Shown here in pieces: positions 34,173 through 44,743 of a DNA stretch of 64,000 nucleotides (the first letter of the stretch is position 1; each line of letters starts with the position of its first letter). This DNA comes from Zymoseptoria tritici IPO323 (lineage: Eukaryota; Ascomycota; Dothideomycetes; Mycosphaerellales; Mycosphaerellaceae): the NCBI RefSeq assembly GCF_000219625.1, contig NC_018207.1, positions 248,001-312,000 on the forward strand, in the 5' to 3' direction. The translations under genes and the position numbers were made by a program. The notes beneath the pieces were generated by a model, which was not told the origin of the DNA, did not search any database, and was given only the letters and a program-made list of their open reading frames with translations.

Positions 34173-35084
34173 ATGGAACATCAGACACGATTCCCATCTA
34201 AACCAGGACCAAGTCCATTAGCATCCGGTCAATCACTCGCGCGCAACGCACCAAAATGTCGAGAGATCATCAATCTCTGGGAATGGCGGACTCTGCGACT
34301 CAACCTTTTCCGCAGCGTTTTGACGACCTGCTTGCTTATGCTGTCGATCTCAGGCTCAGTACTAGCTGCAGACGCTGCAAGCGAAGACGACCCTTTGCTC
34401 AAGCGCTTGTTGCCTTCCGGATACGTTGCAGCTTCTGCCTCCTTGCTTGTGGTCCTGATCGGCGTGTCCTATTCTGGAGAGTGGCTGACCGAGTCGAACC
34501 CGGAGCAAGTCCACAACAATTGGTCTGCCACGATCAAAGCCGATGCAATCGGTTACGGCCGCGTAAGCTTAGTAGCTGGCGCTTCCTACATCGCTCATCG
34601 GTTCCTCGTGCCACTGTTGAACGCTTGGGTCTTGAACACGACTGGTTGTTCCTGTAGCTCAGGGCCGAGGATGGACCAATTCAAGACGATCGTGAACAGC
34701 ACGGGAGTGTTCCTGCTGTCCTCTGCTGTGGTTTGGAGCATGTGAGTTGCTCGATTCCTCCTCGCCAAACAACTGAGCAGACTTACTGACAGCGATGGCA
34801 GCCCGAACCGTTTGGCTCTTCTGCAACACAGCACCTTCCGCGATACAGCGGCGCTCGTGCTACTGGCAGTTTTCGGATATGTTCTGTGTCTCGCAGGAGT
34901 CTATGTAGCCTCACTCAAGGCTAGCGAAGCATTTTGCTATCAGGCAGGCGGGAAGTGCGCTGGAGAGATCGTCCTCAAGGTCGTCGACTTGGCTGGTAAG
35001 ATCGGTCGACGGGACTTTGGAAAGCTGGATTCGGTAATTGGCTGGTCTATGACGGCTCTCGGTCTGCAGTCGAAGAAGGAGTAG
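34173..35084 (+). CDS. Hypothetical multi-pass membrane protein, tandem paralogue B
   Basis: Exons 34173-34741 and 34802-35084 around a 60-bp intron (GTGAGT...GGCAG) give 283 residues. It shares with its upstream neighbour the entry block EIINLWEWRTLRLNLFR, the hydrophobic profile, GEWLTES where the other has AEWSMDS, the Cys-rich loop CSCSSGPRMDQFKTIV, the ALLQ junction right after the intron, and the tail GGKCAGEIVLKVVDLAGKIG. Identity is modest, so the duplication is old. The intron falls in the codon for the same Ile in both genes. Function is unknown; the conserved Cys loops suggest a folded lumenal or extracellular segment. Confidence 0.7.
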
Positions 35085-35301
35085 AGGCTGTGGGCTTTGA
35101 TCGTGCAGCGTTCGCCAGTGCGATCTCACTTCCTGCTTGTCAAGGATCGCTAGGATACCACTTACGATAAATGCATGGCAGTTCCAGGAACCAATCAGTC
35201 GTTTTCGTGCGCAGTGTGTGTGGCACAAGGTGCAAGAAGTCTGCAGATGCTTCGACATAGGCTGCGGACATCTTGTGCCAATGATGATCATCGCGAACGA
35301 G

Positions 35302-36399
35302 CTAGAATGACAAGATGATCTTCTCCTCCGGCTCCGTTGGCCTGCCCAAGGTAACATCTGCTCTCCTAGCCTTGAGGTCCATCACGATGTTGAATAGACT
35401 CGCCGACTGACTTCTCCCTTCCATCTTTCGACAGATACCCCCCGGAAAGTTCTCCTCATCGCAGAAGATGTCGTAGAGCTTCTCATATGTTGGCTCACCC
35501 TCGACCTTCTCCGCCAGCTCCTCGATCCTGCTAGTCCGGAAGGATGAATCTTCCAACCACTTCTTGTCTTCCACGCCATCATGTTGGAGCAGAAAGTGGT
35601 TCGCGTGGAACACTTGTCGAGCATCATTCATCTCAAGCTTGGCCACGTCTGTTGAGCTCCATTCGACGCCCACACCGCCATTCTCATCTGCAATCAACAT
35701 GTGACACGCGGACGAGATCCCAAACTTCTCCAACTTCTCCACCGCGTCGGCTCGACTCGTACTCTCCAACACCATTCGCAGTCCCAAATGACAAGGCAGT
35801 CTCGTAGCGTCCATGCCCTTCGCCTTGATAGCATTCAAACAGACTCCAACACCCGCATCATTCAAGCCAATCTTCCCAATCAACCCGGCCTCGGTAATCA
35901 TCTTGATCCTCGGCTTCCCCGGCTGCTCAATCGACAAAAACACCAGATTCTTCTTCTGCACCTCGTTCCAGTCCCAATTCTGCGCGAGCCACGAGTGCTC
36001 GTCCGTCTTCCACGACAGCGCCGTGCATCCATCCGAGAATGCACCAAACGCAATCTCCGTCCGCACGTTGATGGCGATGATGTCTTCGACGCCGAGATCG
36101 GTGCCGTCGGCGATGCCGCGCATTTCTTCCATGTAGGCGGGCCACTTTTCGCGGATGACGGGCTCGAATTTCATGGCGAGGGATTGCACTTGGTACCAGT
36201 CGAGTTTGGCTTCTTTGAGGAAGAGGTCGGCGTAGAACATGATGCTGCGGGAGATTTGGACACGGGCTTCTTGGCCATGTTGGAGACCGATCTGCGTTGG
36301 ATTGTTAGCACTTGTGTTTAGGATATGCTGGGTGACTGTTGTTGTGCGTGGTACCTCGTAGGGAGTCCCGCTACACTCTATCCTGAGCATCTTTGGCAT
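35302..36399 (-). CDS. Acyl-CoA:6-aminopenicillanate acyltransferase (IAT) family protein
   Basis: Ntn-hydrolase fold enzyme related to penicillin isopenicillin-N acyltransferase (penDE). Exons 36399-36355 and 36291-35302; the 63-bp intron (GTACCA...CGCAG, branch TGCTAAC) is a multiple of three without stops, so the unspliced frame is also open. Splicing restores the family N-terminus, MLRIECSGTPYE joined to IGLQHGQEARVQI, and gives 344 residues. The autocatalytic Gly-Cys lies in FSDGCTALSW with Cys104, matching the position of Cys103 in the Penicillium enzyme. NWDWNE and the HANHF block are also family features. No other beta-lactam genes are nearby and no peroxisomal tail is present (ends KIILSF), so substrate is unknown; many fungi carry such IAT-like proteins. 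Confidence 0.88.
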   Translation of the reverse strand: MPKMLRIECSGTPYEVPRTTTVTQHILNTSANNPTQIGLQHGQEARVQISRSIMFYADLFLKEAKLDWYQVQSLAMKFEPVIREKWPAYMEEMRGIADGTDLGVEDIIAINVRTEIAFGAFSDGCTALSWKTDEHSWLAQNWDWNEVQKKNLVFLSIEQPGKPRIKMITEAGLIGKIGLNDAGVGVCLNAIKAKGMDATRLPCHLGLRMVLESTSRADAVEKLEKFGISSACHMLIADENGGVGVEWSSTDVAKLEMNDARQVFHANHFLLQHDGVEDKKWLEDSSFRTSRIEELAEKVEGEPTYEKLYDIFCDEENFPGGICRKMEGRSQSASLFNIVMDLKARRADVTLGRPTEPEEKIILSF

Positions 36400-37068
36400 C
36401 GTGAATGAGTCCGAACGGGCGCCGGAGAGTAGTGTGAGTCGGGATAAGTTCAGCTCAACTACGTCTGTCCAAATTGATCAGGGCAGGTGTTACGAGTCTG
36501 GAGTCAGAGCTGCAAGTAGAGTATACACTGGCTGTTGCAGATCGATGCGAATGTTCATGATATGTTGATGTAAAGCGGGCAAGAAGCGGCGAGCCAGAAG
36601 TCCTGCTGAAAGCGGGGCAACCGAGGGGCATTTGCGAGAATGTACGGTATATTGGCAGGAGAATGTACGGTATATTGGCAGATGATCCATGGCCACTGAT
36701 CTCGAAGATCTCGATCATCCTTCACCGCCAGATCTAAGTTCCATCGAACGCCTGCTTGGAAGTCAGGCTCTTCGAATCATGAACAACGGGAAAGAAGCGA
36801 GCGCCAGTTGGCGATGGCGGTCAGCGATTACAAGTAACATGTTGATCAGACGTCAGTCTTGAGAATCAACCCAGTCGACGGCGATGATGGTGACTTCTAC
36901 CTGTTTGCTATTTCTGTTGAAAGGTTAAGCAAGACGTCTTTCCAAGACTCTCTGGAAAAGTACGAGCAAAGAAGAATGGGTCCGTTTGATTCATTCTAAC
37001 CCTAAGGTCTCTAACCCTAAGAGCACGCATGTGCTTCTCTGAACAACGCACTCTTGAGGCAAGAATAC
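36400..37068. other. Intergenic IAT-like gene/GCD7
   Basis: Contains the IAT-like gene promoter, a 23-bp tandem duplication (36636-36681), two copies of a telomere-like TCTAACCCTAAG 15 bp apart (36995-37006, 37010-37021), and the GCD7 3' region. No gene seen. Confidence 0.5.
36636..36681. repeat. Exact 23-bp tandem duplication
   Basis: Two perfect adjacent copies of a 23-bp unit beginning GAGAATGTACGG, at 36636-36658 and 36659-36681. Confidence 0.9.
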
Positions 37069-38439
37069 TCACAGATCCACATCCTCCCCTCGATAGTGAT
37101 CCGCAACGATCCTGTACAAGAAGCTCGGCGCACATCCGCCCAGGTTTGTAACGTAAAGATCGACAAGATCTGCTCCGACATGGTCGAACACAGGATTGAC
37201 GACATCCACCCCACCCACCAGTCCGCCTTCGTCAAAGCCGACGACTTTGCTCGGATCACCGTACTCCAGAAGCTCATTCGAATCGAACGGGTAGACAGGA
37301 CTGAGCTTGTAGACTCCGCTGAGCACGACGACAGGCACACGATGCATTTGCGCGGCCTGCGCAATGGCACTCGCACCCGCTGCGGCGATGAGTGAGCCGT
37401 TGGCTAAGACCGTATGTGGAGCGAGAATGACTTTGTTAATGCGAGACATCAGTGCAAAGACTGCTGTGTCGGGAATGAGAATGACTTTGATGCCGAGAGA
37501 GGTCAAGGGTTTCCAGCGATCCATGGAGTCGTCTTCTGCTGATGCTGTGCTACCGTTGACGATCGTGGCGTGTGTGGACAGATGATCGTTGGGGTAGGCC
37601 TCGGCGTGGACGACGGTAAATGAGCGCTTGCGAGCGGCTGCGGCGAGGAACTTTTGCACTGTTTGGGAAGAGGTATGCGTGAGGATGATCTCGTTGGAGT
37701 GAATGTGGTCCAACGCAGATTCGGCGATCTGTGTGTCGACGATGTCCAATTCCTCGAGTAGATCCTTGATGCCGTCGATGACCTCCGCCTTGATGTCGAT
37801 CTTCTCGACTTTAACTTCGGCCTGCTTGTGTGGAATGGGAGAGGCTGTGCCTGATGTGAGAGGAGATCCAGCGTTGGACGAGAAGGCACCAGGTTGCTGG
37901 AAGATGCCAAACAATGAGCCTGCGGGTGCTGGCATGGAAGGACGCTGGGTATGACCAAAAGAGCCGTCTATCGATGGAGGGCTCATACTTTTTCGAGGAG
38001 GCGTTCCCTGTGGCAGCGGAGTGAATCCAGATGTCTTGGACGAGAGACTGGCTCGTTTGAACGACTCGCCAGTCACCGCGGCTGCGGGCAGACCTTCATC
38101 GTGATCCTCGTTCGGATTGTCTTCCGTAATCTCGCGTACGATACCAAGAATGCGGCGCACAATGTTGCCCACTGCCATCTCGCGCGGCTGAGCAGCCGTC
38201 AGTCTGCGGCCGACTTGGCGAACGCGCTGGATGAGCGTCTCAGCATCTTTCCACCGCTGTTCGCCGACCACACGGAGGAGCAGCTGAGCGGTTGCAATTG
38301 CACATGGTCGAGAGTTCCTGATTTGACGTCGCTTGAGGAGGGAGATGAGCAGTTCGATCGAGGACTCGATATCGCTGGACTTGTGTGATTTGAGGAATGT
38401 CGTCAGAGAAGGCGCCTGCGTGGCCACGGAGGACGGCAT
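37069..38439 (-). CDS. GCD7: Translation initiation factor eIF2B subunit beta
   Basis: Regulatory subunit of the guanine-nucleotide exchange factor for eIF2, which senses eIF2 phosphorylation. 456 residues, intronless. An N-terminal helical region (about 1-115) is followed by a disordered Ser/Pro-rich insert (120-215), then the Rossmann-like C-terminal domain of the eIF2B alpha/beta/delta family: IHSNEIILTHTSSQTVQKFL, FTVVHAEAYPNDH, INKVILAPHTVLANGSLIAAAGA, and VPVVVLSGVYKLSP near the end. The order and the VLANGSL block are diagnostic of the family; the length and N-terminal helices favour beta over alpha. Divergent from NEM1, 470 bp apart. Confidence 0.93.
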   Translation of the reverse strand: MPSSVATQAPSLTTFLKSHKSSDIESSIELLISLLKRRQIRNSRPCAIATAQLLLRVVGEQRWKDAETLIQRVRQVGRRLTAAQPREMAVGNIVRRILGIVREITEDNPNEDHDEGLPAAAVTGESFKRASLSSKTSGFTPLPQGTPPRKSMSPPSIDGSFGHTQRPSMPAPAGSLFGIFQQPGAFSSNAGSPLTSGTASPIPHKQAEVKVEKIDIKAEVIDGIKDLLEELDIVDTQIAESALDHIHSNEIILTHTSSQTVQKFLAAAARKRSFTVVHAEAYPNDHLSTHATIVNGSTASAEDDSMDRWKPLTSLGIKVILIPDTAVFALMSRINKVILAPHTVLANGSLIAAAGASAIAQAAQMHRVPVVVLSGVYKLSPVYPFDSNELLEYGDPSKVVGFDEGGLVGGVDVVNPVFDHVGADLVDLYVTNLGGCAPSFLYRIVADHYRGEDVDL

Positions 38440-38909
38440 ATTGAAGATGTTTTCGGTATACTAGTGGTATACTGCTGTCTTGAACGAGGCCGTGACTCAG
38501 AGATTCTTCTTCTCAAGAGAGGAGAAACGCAGATGACCACGGCTCCCAGAACGGCGGCGGCGTGTCCAGAGAATATACCAAGCTCGCAAATCAGCACCAA
38601 TTCCAGCAGAGTATAGTCCTCTCAATACGATATGAGTGGATGTGTGTATGCAGTTGTGAAGAAGAACAAGACCAACCCTCTCTCGCTAAGCTTCGTCGAG
38701 GTCTCGCATCGGCCCGCTTTCTTTGATGTGACGTCTGCTCGCCGGCACAGCAGCTCGGCTGGTTCCACGCTCGATGGATCAGCTGCTTCGGACAATACAA
38801 CGTGCCGCTCTTTGTTTCTTCGTTACCGCCCTCATCCTCTCTTTGTCCCCCGAACCTCTTCGCCCGGTATCACACTCTGATCTGGGTCGCAAGACATGCT
38901 GCGGCAGCA
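38440..38909. promoter_or_regulatory. Divergent promoter GCD7/NEM1
   Basis: 470 bp between opposing starts. Upstream of the NEM1 ATG there are other ATGs: one frame at 38632-38880 and another at 38774-39037 that overlaps the NEM1 start in a different frame. Whether they lie in the transcript is unknown. Confidence 0.5.
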
Positions 38910-40448
38910 ATGAACAGCTTCAATCTCTTGTCGCGACTCAACACTCCTCCGCCTTCACCACCGCGATCCCGCACTGGTTCCTCGACCCATATTCCAGGCC
39001 TCCAATCGTCGGACGTGGACATTGGCTCGATATCTGAAAAGCTGGTCGGCGGGAAAGACGTGCAACATGCTGCAGAGGAGGACGAGCGCAGTCAGCAGGA
39101 GTACATCGACGAGAAGACACCGTTGCTCGAGAACGGCACCACGGTGACGGACGAATCGGGATTGTCGAGCAGATACGCGTGGTATTCGCCGAGGAGAATA
39201 GCACACGCCGTGTTGTACGGTGTACATCTGATCGTTCACACTGTGACAGCGCCGGGAAGATTTGTAGTGGCCTGCTTCTACGACGAACGCGGTCGCTTCT
39301 CTACCATCATGCCGCTGCGCAAGTTCGCCAGCCTGGTCTCGCGGCGCAAAAGGAAACGGCAGATACATACCGCGACGGGAGGAGACTCTTCGTCAGATGA
39401 TAAGGAGCGAATGACCAAGAAACATCACACTCGGAGATCACCCTCCGTGGACAGCATATCGTCGACAGGCTCCGATCTCGATGACAGTCCAGCCCGACAT
39501 ACTCGATCAAGAACTGCATCACTTTCCCCCGGCCCACCCGGAGAATCAGGCCGCCCACCCCGAAAGAGCATAAGGATCAAGGTCGCCAACGATGAGGCTT
39601 TGCGAATGCGAAAGGCGTCCAAAGCTGGCTCTACCAGCCTACCTGGCTCCGGCGACAACGACATAGCTCTTGTCGCCTCCGCGCTGAAATCGCCTTCATC
39701 TGTGGGAGCTTCTGCCAAACTCACACGCTACCCACGAGCACCTGCAACTCCACGACCTCTAGTTCCCCGTCGGCAACCCTCATACACCCTCTCGTACTCC
39801 TCCGACACGCCCAGAAAGACACTAATCATCGACCTCGACGAAACACTAATCCACTCAATGGCCAAGGGCGGCCGTATGTCCACCGGTCACATGGTCGAAG
39901 TGCGTCTCTCCTACCCGACCTCAACATCGGCCAACTCTCCACCTCTCGCATCCGGTGTACCGATCCTCTACTATGTCCACGAACGTCCCGCCTGCCACGA
40001 ATTCCTCCGCAAAGTCGCCAAATGGTACAATTTGATTGTCTTCACGGCCAGCGTGCAAGAGTATGCTGATCCGGTTATTGACTGGCTGGAGCGGGAGAGG
40101 AAGTATTTCTCGGGAAGGTATTATCGACAGCACTGCACATACCGTAATGGAGCGTACATTAAAGATCTGGCCATGGTGGAGCCGGATTTGAGTCGGGTTG
40201 CGATTTTGGATAATAGTCCGATGAGTTATATCTTTCACGAGGGTGAGTGGTTGTGTGGAGATGGGAGAATTGGATATGTGGAGCTGATTTGCGATGTTGT
40301 AGACAACGCGATCCCCATCGAGGGCTGGATCAGTGACCCGACGGATAACGACCTTCTGCATTTAATACCGTTTCTGGAAGGACTGCAATATGTGACTGAC
40401 GTGAGGGCATTATTGGCTTTGAGGAGAGGAGAAGCGCAACAAGCGTGA
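38910..40448 (+). CDS. NEM1: Nem1-type nuclear-envelope protein phosphatase catalytic subunit
   Basis: HAD-family Ser/Thr phosphatase that, with Spo7, activates the lipin Pah1 at the ER/nuclear envelope. Exons 38910-40242 and 40303-40448 give 492 residues; the 60-bp intron (GTGAGT...TTGTAG) keeps frame and has no stop, but removing it restores the conserved HEDNAIPIEGWISDPTDNDLL of the family. The first ATG in frame is 38910. The N-terminus has a hydrophobic membrane segment (about 100-125, AHAVLYGVHLIVHTVTAP), then a disordered basic region, then the NIF/FCP1 domain with the catalytic DLDET (Asp308, Asp310, Thr312), FTASVQEYADPV and LDNSPMSYIFH. Length and the membrane segment separate it from Fcp1 and Psr phosphatases. 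Confidence 0.92.
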   Translation: MNSFNLLSRLNTPPPSPPRSRTGSSTHIPGLQSSDVDIGSISEKLVGGKDVQHAAEEDERSQQEYIDEKTPLLENGTTVTDESGLSSRYAWYSPRRIAHAVLYGVHLIVHTVTAPGRFVVACFYDERGRFSTIMPLRKFASLVSRRKRKRQIHTATGGDSSSDDKERMTKKHHTRRSPSVDSISSTGSDLDDSPARHTRSRTASLSPGPPGESGRPPRKSIRIKVANDEALRMRKASKAGSTSLPGSGDNDIALVASALKSPSSVGASAKLTRYPRAPATPRPLVPRRQPSYTLSYSSDTPRKTLIIDLDETLIHSMAKGGRMSTGHMVEVRLSYPTSTSANSPPLASGVPILYYVHERPACHEFLRKVAKWYNLIVFTASVQEYADPVIDWLERERKYFSGRYYRQHCTYRNGAYIKDLAMVEPDLSRVAILDNSPMSYIFHEGEWLCGDGRIGYVELICDVVDNAIPIEGWISDPTDNDLLHLIPFLEGLQYVTDVRALLALRRGEAQQA

Positions 40449-41158
40449 GAATAACGTTTGAGCTGGAACTTGTGTCGCGGAGACGGCCGCATCAAACGAC
40501 CTTCAGTGACATCTCGAGCTGGACGACACTGCCGGCCGGCTGCATACATCGATCCCATGCGACAAGCAAGAAAGCTCTTACTGAAATGCAATCTTGTCAC
40601 ACGTCCGCAGGACAAAGAGATTTGATAAACCGGCTGCAGCGTCGGCCATCGCTTGCAGGTGCAAACGGCATTGTTGACAATCCCCGGAGTCCTCGTCGCC
40701 GTTTGGCGAACTTATCGGAACGTCCAATACGATACGACCTATGTGCTGGGCTCAGACAATGCTCAGCCGACGTGCGAGTGATATGATCAGATCAGCAGTC
40801 AAGAGGTGCACAGGCGCGCGAGACTTGATCAACGGACCATGGAATTTGTGCTGCAAATGTGACAGAAGAGGTTTGCAGGAGTAGAAAGGAGAGATTCCAC
40901 AGGAGTAGTGACAGCAGCGGTACCGCGAGGGTAGCGAGTATTGGATAGATGGAATCGAGTGAAACCGCATAGAAAAGGAGGCGTTGGAAGAAGGAGAACA
41001 CGATATACATTACGCAGAGCATGTACAAAATATCCAAACACCCGCGATCGGGAAAGGACACAGTCGATTTGAACCTGAGCCATCGCGGGTGAACTGCGTG
41101 GAAATCTCGGTGGTGTACTCTGCGGGTTCATGCAATAATATCACGCGGACATGTCTGA
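40449..41158. other. Convergent intergenic region NEM1/SFM1
   Basis: 710 bp between converging genes. A hydrophobic frame on the minus strand (40792-41061) begins with GTG and has no family match; not annotated as a gene. Confidence 0.4.
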
Positions 41159-41950
41159 TCATAACAGATCCAAGATACCCTTGTCCGCATCACTCGCTAA
41201 CAACTCGTACATACCCTCGGGCATGATCGGTTTCCCGTCCTTGTCGGCGACATACTTGAATGGCATGCTGATGCTCTCGTTGGGAAGCGGTTTGCCGTTC
41301 TCGTCGAGGATGTCGACATCGGGACGGTCGACGTATTTGATTTCGCTGAGTTTGACTGTTTGATTTGGTTAGTCCGCGAAGAAGTGAGCTGCATGAGTTG
41401 GCTTTGGTAGACATACGGCCTTCTTGAACAACAATCCTTGTCGTTCGAACGGCAGTATCGGTAGTCATCTGTTCTGGACCTAATCTCCGGCCAGGGAATC
41501 CAAGTTTACGTAGGTCGCCAGTGCGGTCTCGTGGTGGGTCGTCGCCTTGAGAACATGTCAGAGAAAAACTAATGACCAAACTCATCCTCGAGAATGACAA
41601 GACATCCACTCACCCAAAATCCCCCCAAACAAAAACGCATCAAACTTCTCTCCATCCTCCGGGCTGAGATCCTGCTCCGCTTTCGGATCGAGCAAGCAAA
41701 CTTTTTGTCGATCTTCGGGGGTTGGGTAGAGGGACTCCACGGTTTGCGAGGTTTTGCTGCTGGAAGGGAGGTTGAGTTGCGAGGCGGAGTCGAAAGAGGG
41801 AGTGAGGCCGGAGAGGAGGAAGTGAGAGTTGGAGGCGAGGGATTCGGCGGAGATGGTGTTGTATTCGAGGGATTGCCAGTCTTCGAGTTCGGGGTCGAGG
41901 TGTTCGACTATGAAGGTGTGTTTTCTTTGGTGCGGGTTGGTCGAAGCCAT
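41159..41950 (-). CDS. SFM1: SPOUT-family protein arginine methyltransferase Sfm1
   Basis: Yeast Sfm1 methylates ribosomal protein Rps3 on an arginine. Three exons, 41950-41614, 41545-41417 and 41355-41159, with introns of 68 bp and 61 bp, give 220 residues (yeast: 213). Key blocks: FIVEHLDPELEDWQSLEY at the start, VCLLDPKAEQDLSPEDG, FLFGGILG joined across intron 1 to DDPPRDRTGDL, then RRLGPEQMTTDTAVRTTRIV (the SAM-binding knot region), and after intron 2 KLSEIKYVDRPD, with MPFKYV and KPIMPEGM near the end. All junctions keep phase and every block matches the family in order. A solid call despite the split frames. Confidence 0.92.
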
Positions 41951-42251
41951 TTTGTGTCGTCTTTTTTGTGGTTGCTGTTGTTGTTGTATTCGGAGAGAAG
42001 TGTGCTCTTCAAGATTTCCTCTTCCACGATCGATGCATGTCGTCGAACTTTTTATGCAAGGTTAAAACATATCCCGGAGAAGCAACAGGGTTTAGCGGGC
42101 GGATCATCCGAGAGCCTATATTGATTAAGGATGATTTGAATAGGTGTCGTCTAATTCGCCAATTGCTCGAACTGAGGTGCCGAGGACGGAGACATTCCTT
42201 CGGAGCTGCACAAGAAAGCTTTCCTCTGACAACACTCGCTATTCTCTCAAA
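41951..42251. promoter_or_regulatory. Divergent promoter SFM1/ACO2
   Basis: 301 bp between opposing start codons, so both promoters must be here. Confidence 0.5.
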
Positions 42252-44743
42252 ATGCTTGCTGCGAGGAGAGTGGCAGTGCCGCATGGCCGGTCGTCCCTTC
42301 TCTCACTACCCGCTCCTCTCCGCCAACAACTCCAACGAAGCCTCGCAACTGCCGCCGATCAATCCTCCACGCCCGCCGCCAGCGATGTCGCTTCACGCAC
42401 TCCTCCATACCCAAAACTGCTGAAGCGACTCTCCGCCGTGCGACGAATCCTCCCATCTCGACCCCTGACTCTGTCCGAGAAGATCCTCTTCTCCCACCTC
42501 GACAACCCTGAAGAATCTCTCCTGGAAGGCACCAACAATGGCTCCGACATTCGCAGCAATGCGACTCTCAAGCTCAAACCCGATCGGGTCGCCATGCAAG
42601 ATGCGAGTGCACAGATGGCGTTGCTGCAGTTCATGAGCTGTGGAATGCCTACAACGGCCGTACCTGCTTCGATTCACTGCGACCATATGATTGTTGGTGA
42701 GAAGGGAGCTGATCTGGACCTACCGAACAGCATCAAGGGAAACAAGGAGGTCTACGACTTTTTGGAGAGTGCTGGAAAGAGATATGGTATTGAGTTCTGG
42801 CCGCCGGGTGCGGGTATCATTCATCAGACTGTTTTGGAGAACTACGCAGCTCCGGGCTTGATGATGCTCGGTACGGACAGCCACACACCGAATGGTGGAG
42901 GATTGGGTGCCATTGCCATTGGTGTCGGTGGAGCTGATGCCGTCGATGCACTCGTCGATGCTCCGTGGGAGTTGAAGGCGCCAAAGATTCGAGGAGTACG
43001 CTTGGAAGGCCAGCTGAGTGGATGGGCGACGCCAAAGGATGTCATTCTTGCCTTGGCAGGGAAGCTGACAGTGCGAGGTGGAACTGGATATATTACCGAG
43101 TATTTTGGACCGGGTGTGGCAACCTTGAGCTGCACAGGCATGGCTACGATCTGCAACATGGGGTATGTCAGACTTCTTTGCTATTGCTCTAGGGGTTGTT
43201 TCACTGACACATCAAATCTAGCGCCGAAATTGGAGCCACCACATCGATCTTCCCTTACACATCCTCGTCCCACGGTCCCTACCTGCGGTCGACACACCGA
43301 GGCTCCATCGCAGAGCAGGCTGATACCATTGCCTCATCTCCCGGTCCCCACAATCTCCTAGCCGCCGACTCCGATTGCGAATACGACGATGTCGTGACGA
43401 TCAACCTGTCTGATCTCGAGCCACACATCAATGGCCCATTCACTCCAGATCTCTCAACTCCATTGTCCATGTTCAAGGACACCGTGGAGAAGAATCAATG
43501 GCCAAAGACCTTCGGCGCTGGATTGATTGGTAGCTGCACAAACAGTTCATACGCTGACATGACTCGTTGCGAATCCCTGGTACAGCAAGCATCGGCCGCC
43601 GGACTCAAGCCAAAGGCTGACTTCTTCATCACTCCCGGCTCGGAACAAATTCGTGCTACCCTTGCTCGTGACGACACTCTGGACACATTCACTGAAGCTG
43701 GCGGACTGGTCCTCGCGAATGCTTGCGGGCCTTGTATTGGCCAGTGGAGTCGTACCGACGGCGTGAAGAAGGGCGAGAACAACGCCATCTTCAGCTCCTA
43801 CAACCGCAACTTCCCTGCTCGCAACGATGGCAACGCCAAGACGATGAACTTCCTCGCCTCTCCTGAACTGGTGACTGCCATGTCCTACGCGGGTCGGACT
43901 GACTTCAACCCGATTACCGACTCTCTCACTACTCCTAGCGGTGAAACCTTTAAATTCGACCCACCCACTGGCATCGACCTGCCGTCAGCAGGCTTCGCCA
44001 GCGGCAACCCACTCTTCCGACCAACACCTCCTATCCCCAACCCTGAAGTCTCAGTCGCCGTCTCTCCCACGAGCACCCGTCTCGCCCTTCTCGAACCCTT
44101 TGAACCATTCCCAGACTCAGACCTTACAGGCCTCAAAGTCCTCGCCAAAGTCAAAGGCCAATGCACAACGGACACCATCTCCGCCGCGGGCCCCTGGCTA
44201 AAATACAAAGGCCACCTTCCCAACATCTCCGAAAACACGCTCATCGGCGCCCTCTCCGCCGACACCAACGAAGTCAACTCCGTCCGCGACGTCGACGGCA
44301 GCTCCCACACCATCCCCTCTCTCGCCTCCAAATGGAAGTCTCAAGGTCAAAGCTGGCTCGTCGTCGCCGAACACAACTACGGCGAGGGCTCCGCGCGCGA
44401 ACACGCCGCTCTGCAACCGAGGTATTTGGGGGGTAAGATTATCCTGACGAAATCTTTCGCGAGGATTCATGAGACGAATTTGAAGAAGCAGGGGGTTGTG
44501 CCGTTGACGTTTGCGGATGAGAAGGATTATGATTTGTTCGAGGGGTGTGATGAGGTTAGTACGGAGGGGTTGAGGGATGTGTTGGAGGGTGGAGAGGGAG
44601 AGGTTGTGTTGGTGTTGAAGAAGAGGAGTGGGGAGACGCATCGGGTAGAGGTTAAGCATACGATGAGCAAGGATCAGAGGGGGTTTATTTTGGCTGGTAG
44701 TGCGCTGAATTTGTTGGCGAAGAAGGGGGCGCAGAAGGCGTAG
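42252..44743 (+). CDS. ACO2: Mitochondrial aconitate hydratase, Aco2/AcoB type
   Basis: [4Fe-4S] dehydratase. Exons 42252-43162 and 43222-44743 with a 59-bp intron (GTATGT...TCTAG) give 810 residues. The N-terminus is a mitochondrial presequence ([25 protein letters not shown]). Aconitase core blocks: [69 protein letters not shown], cluster ligands in IGSCTNSSY and [10 protein letters not shown], and the swivel domain with [18 protein letters not shown]. The sequence fits the fungal Aco2/AcoB paralogue rather than the main Aco1: in yeast Aco2 takes part in lysine biosynthesis (homocitrate dehydration). That role is from the family, not shown here. Confidence 0.93.

Noticed and set aside
40792..41061. 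89-codon hydrophobic frame on the minus strand
   Set aside because: Begins with GTG, has no family match and sits in a convergent 3' region; hydrophobicity follows from a T-rich stretch.
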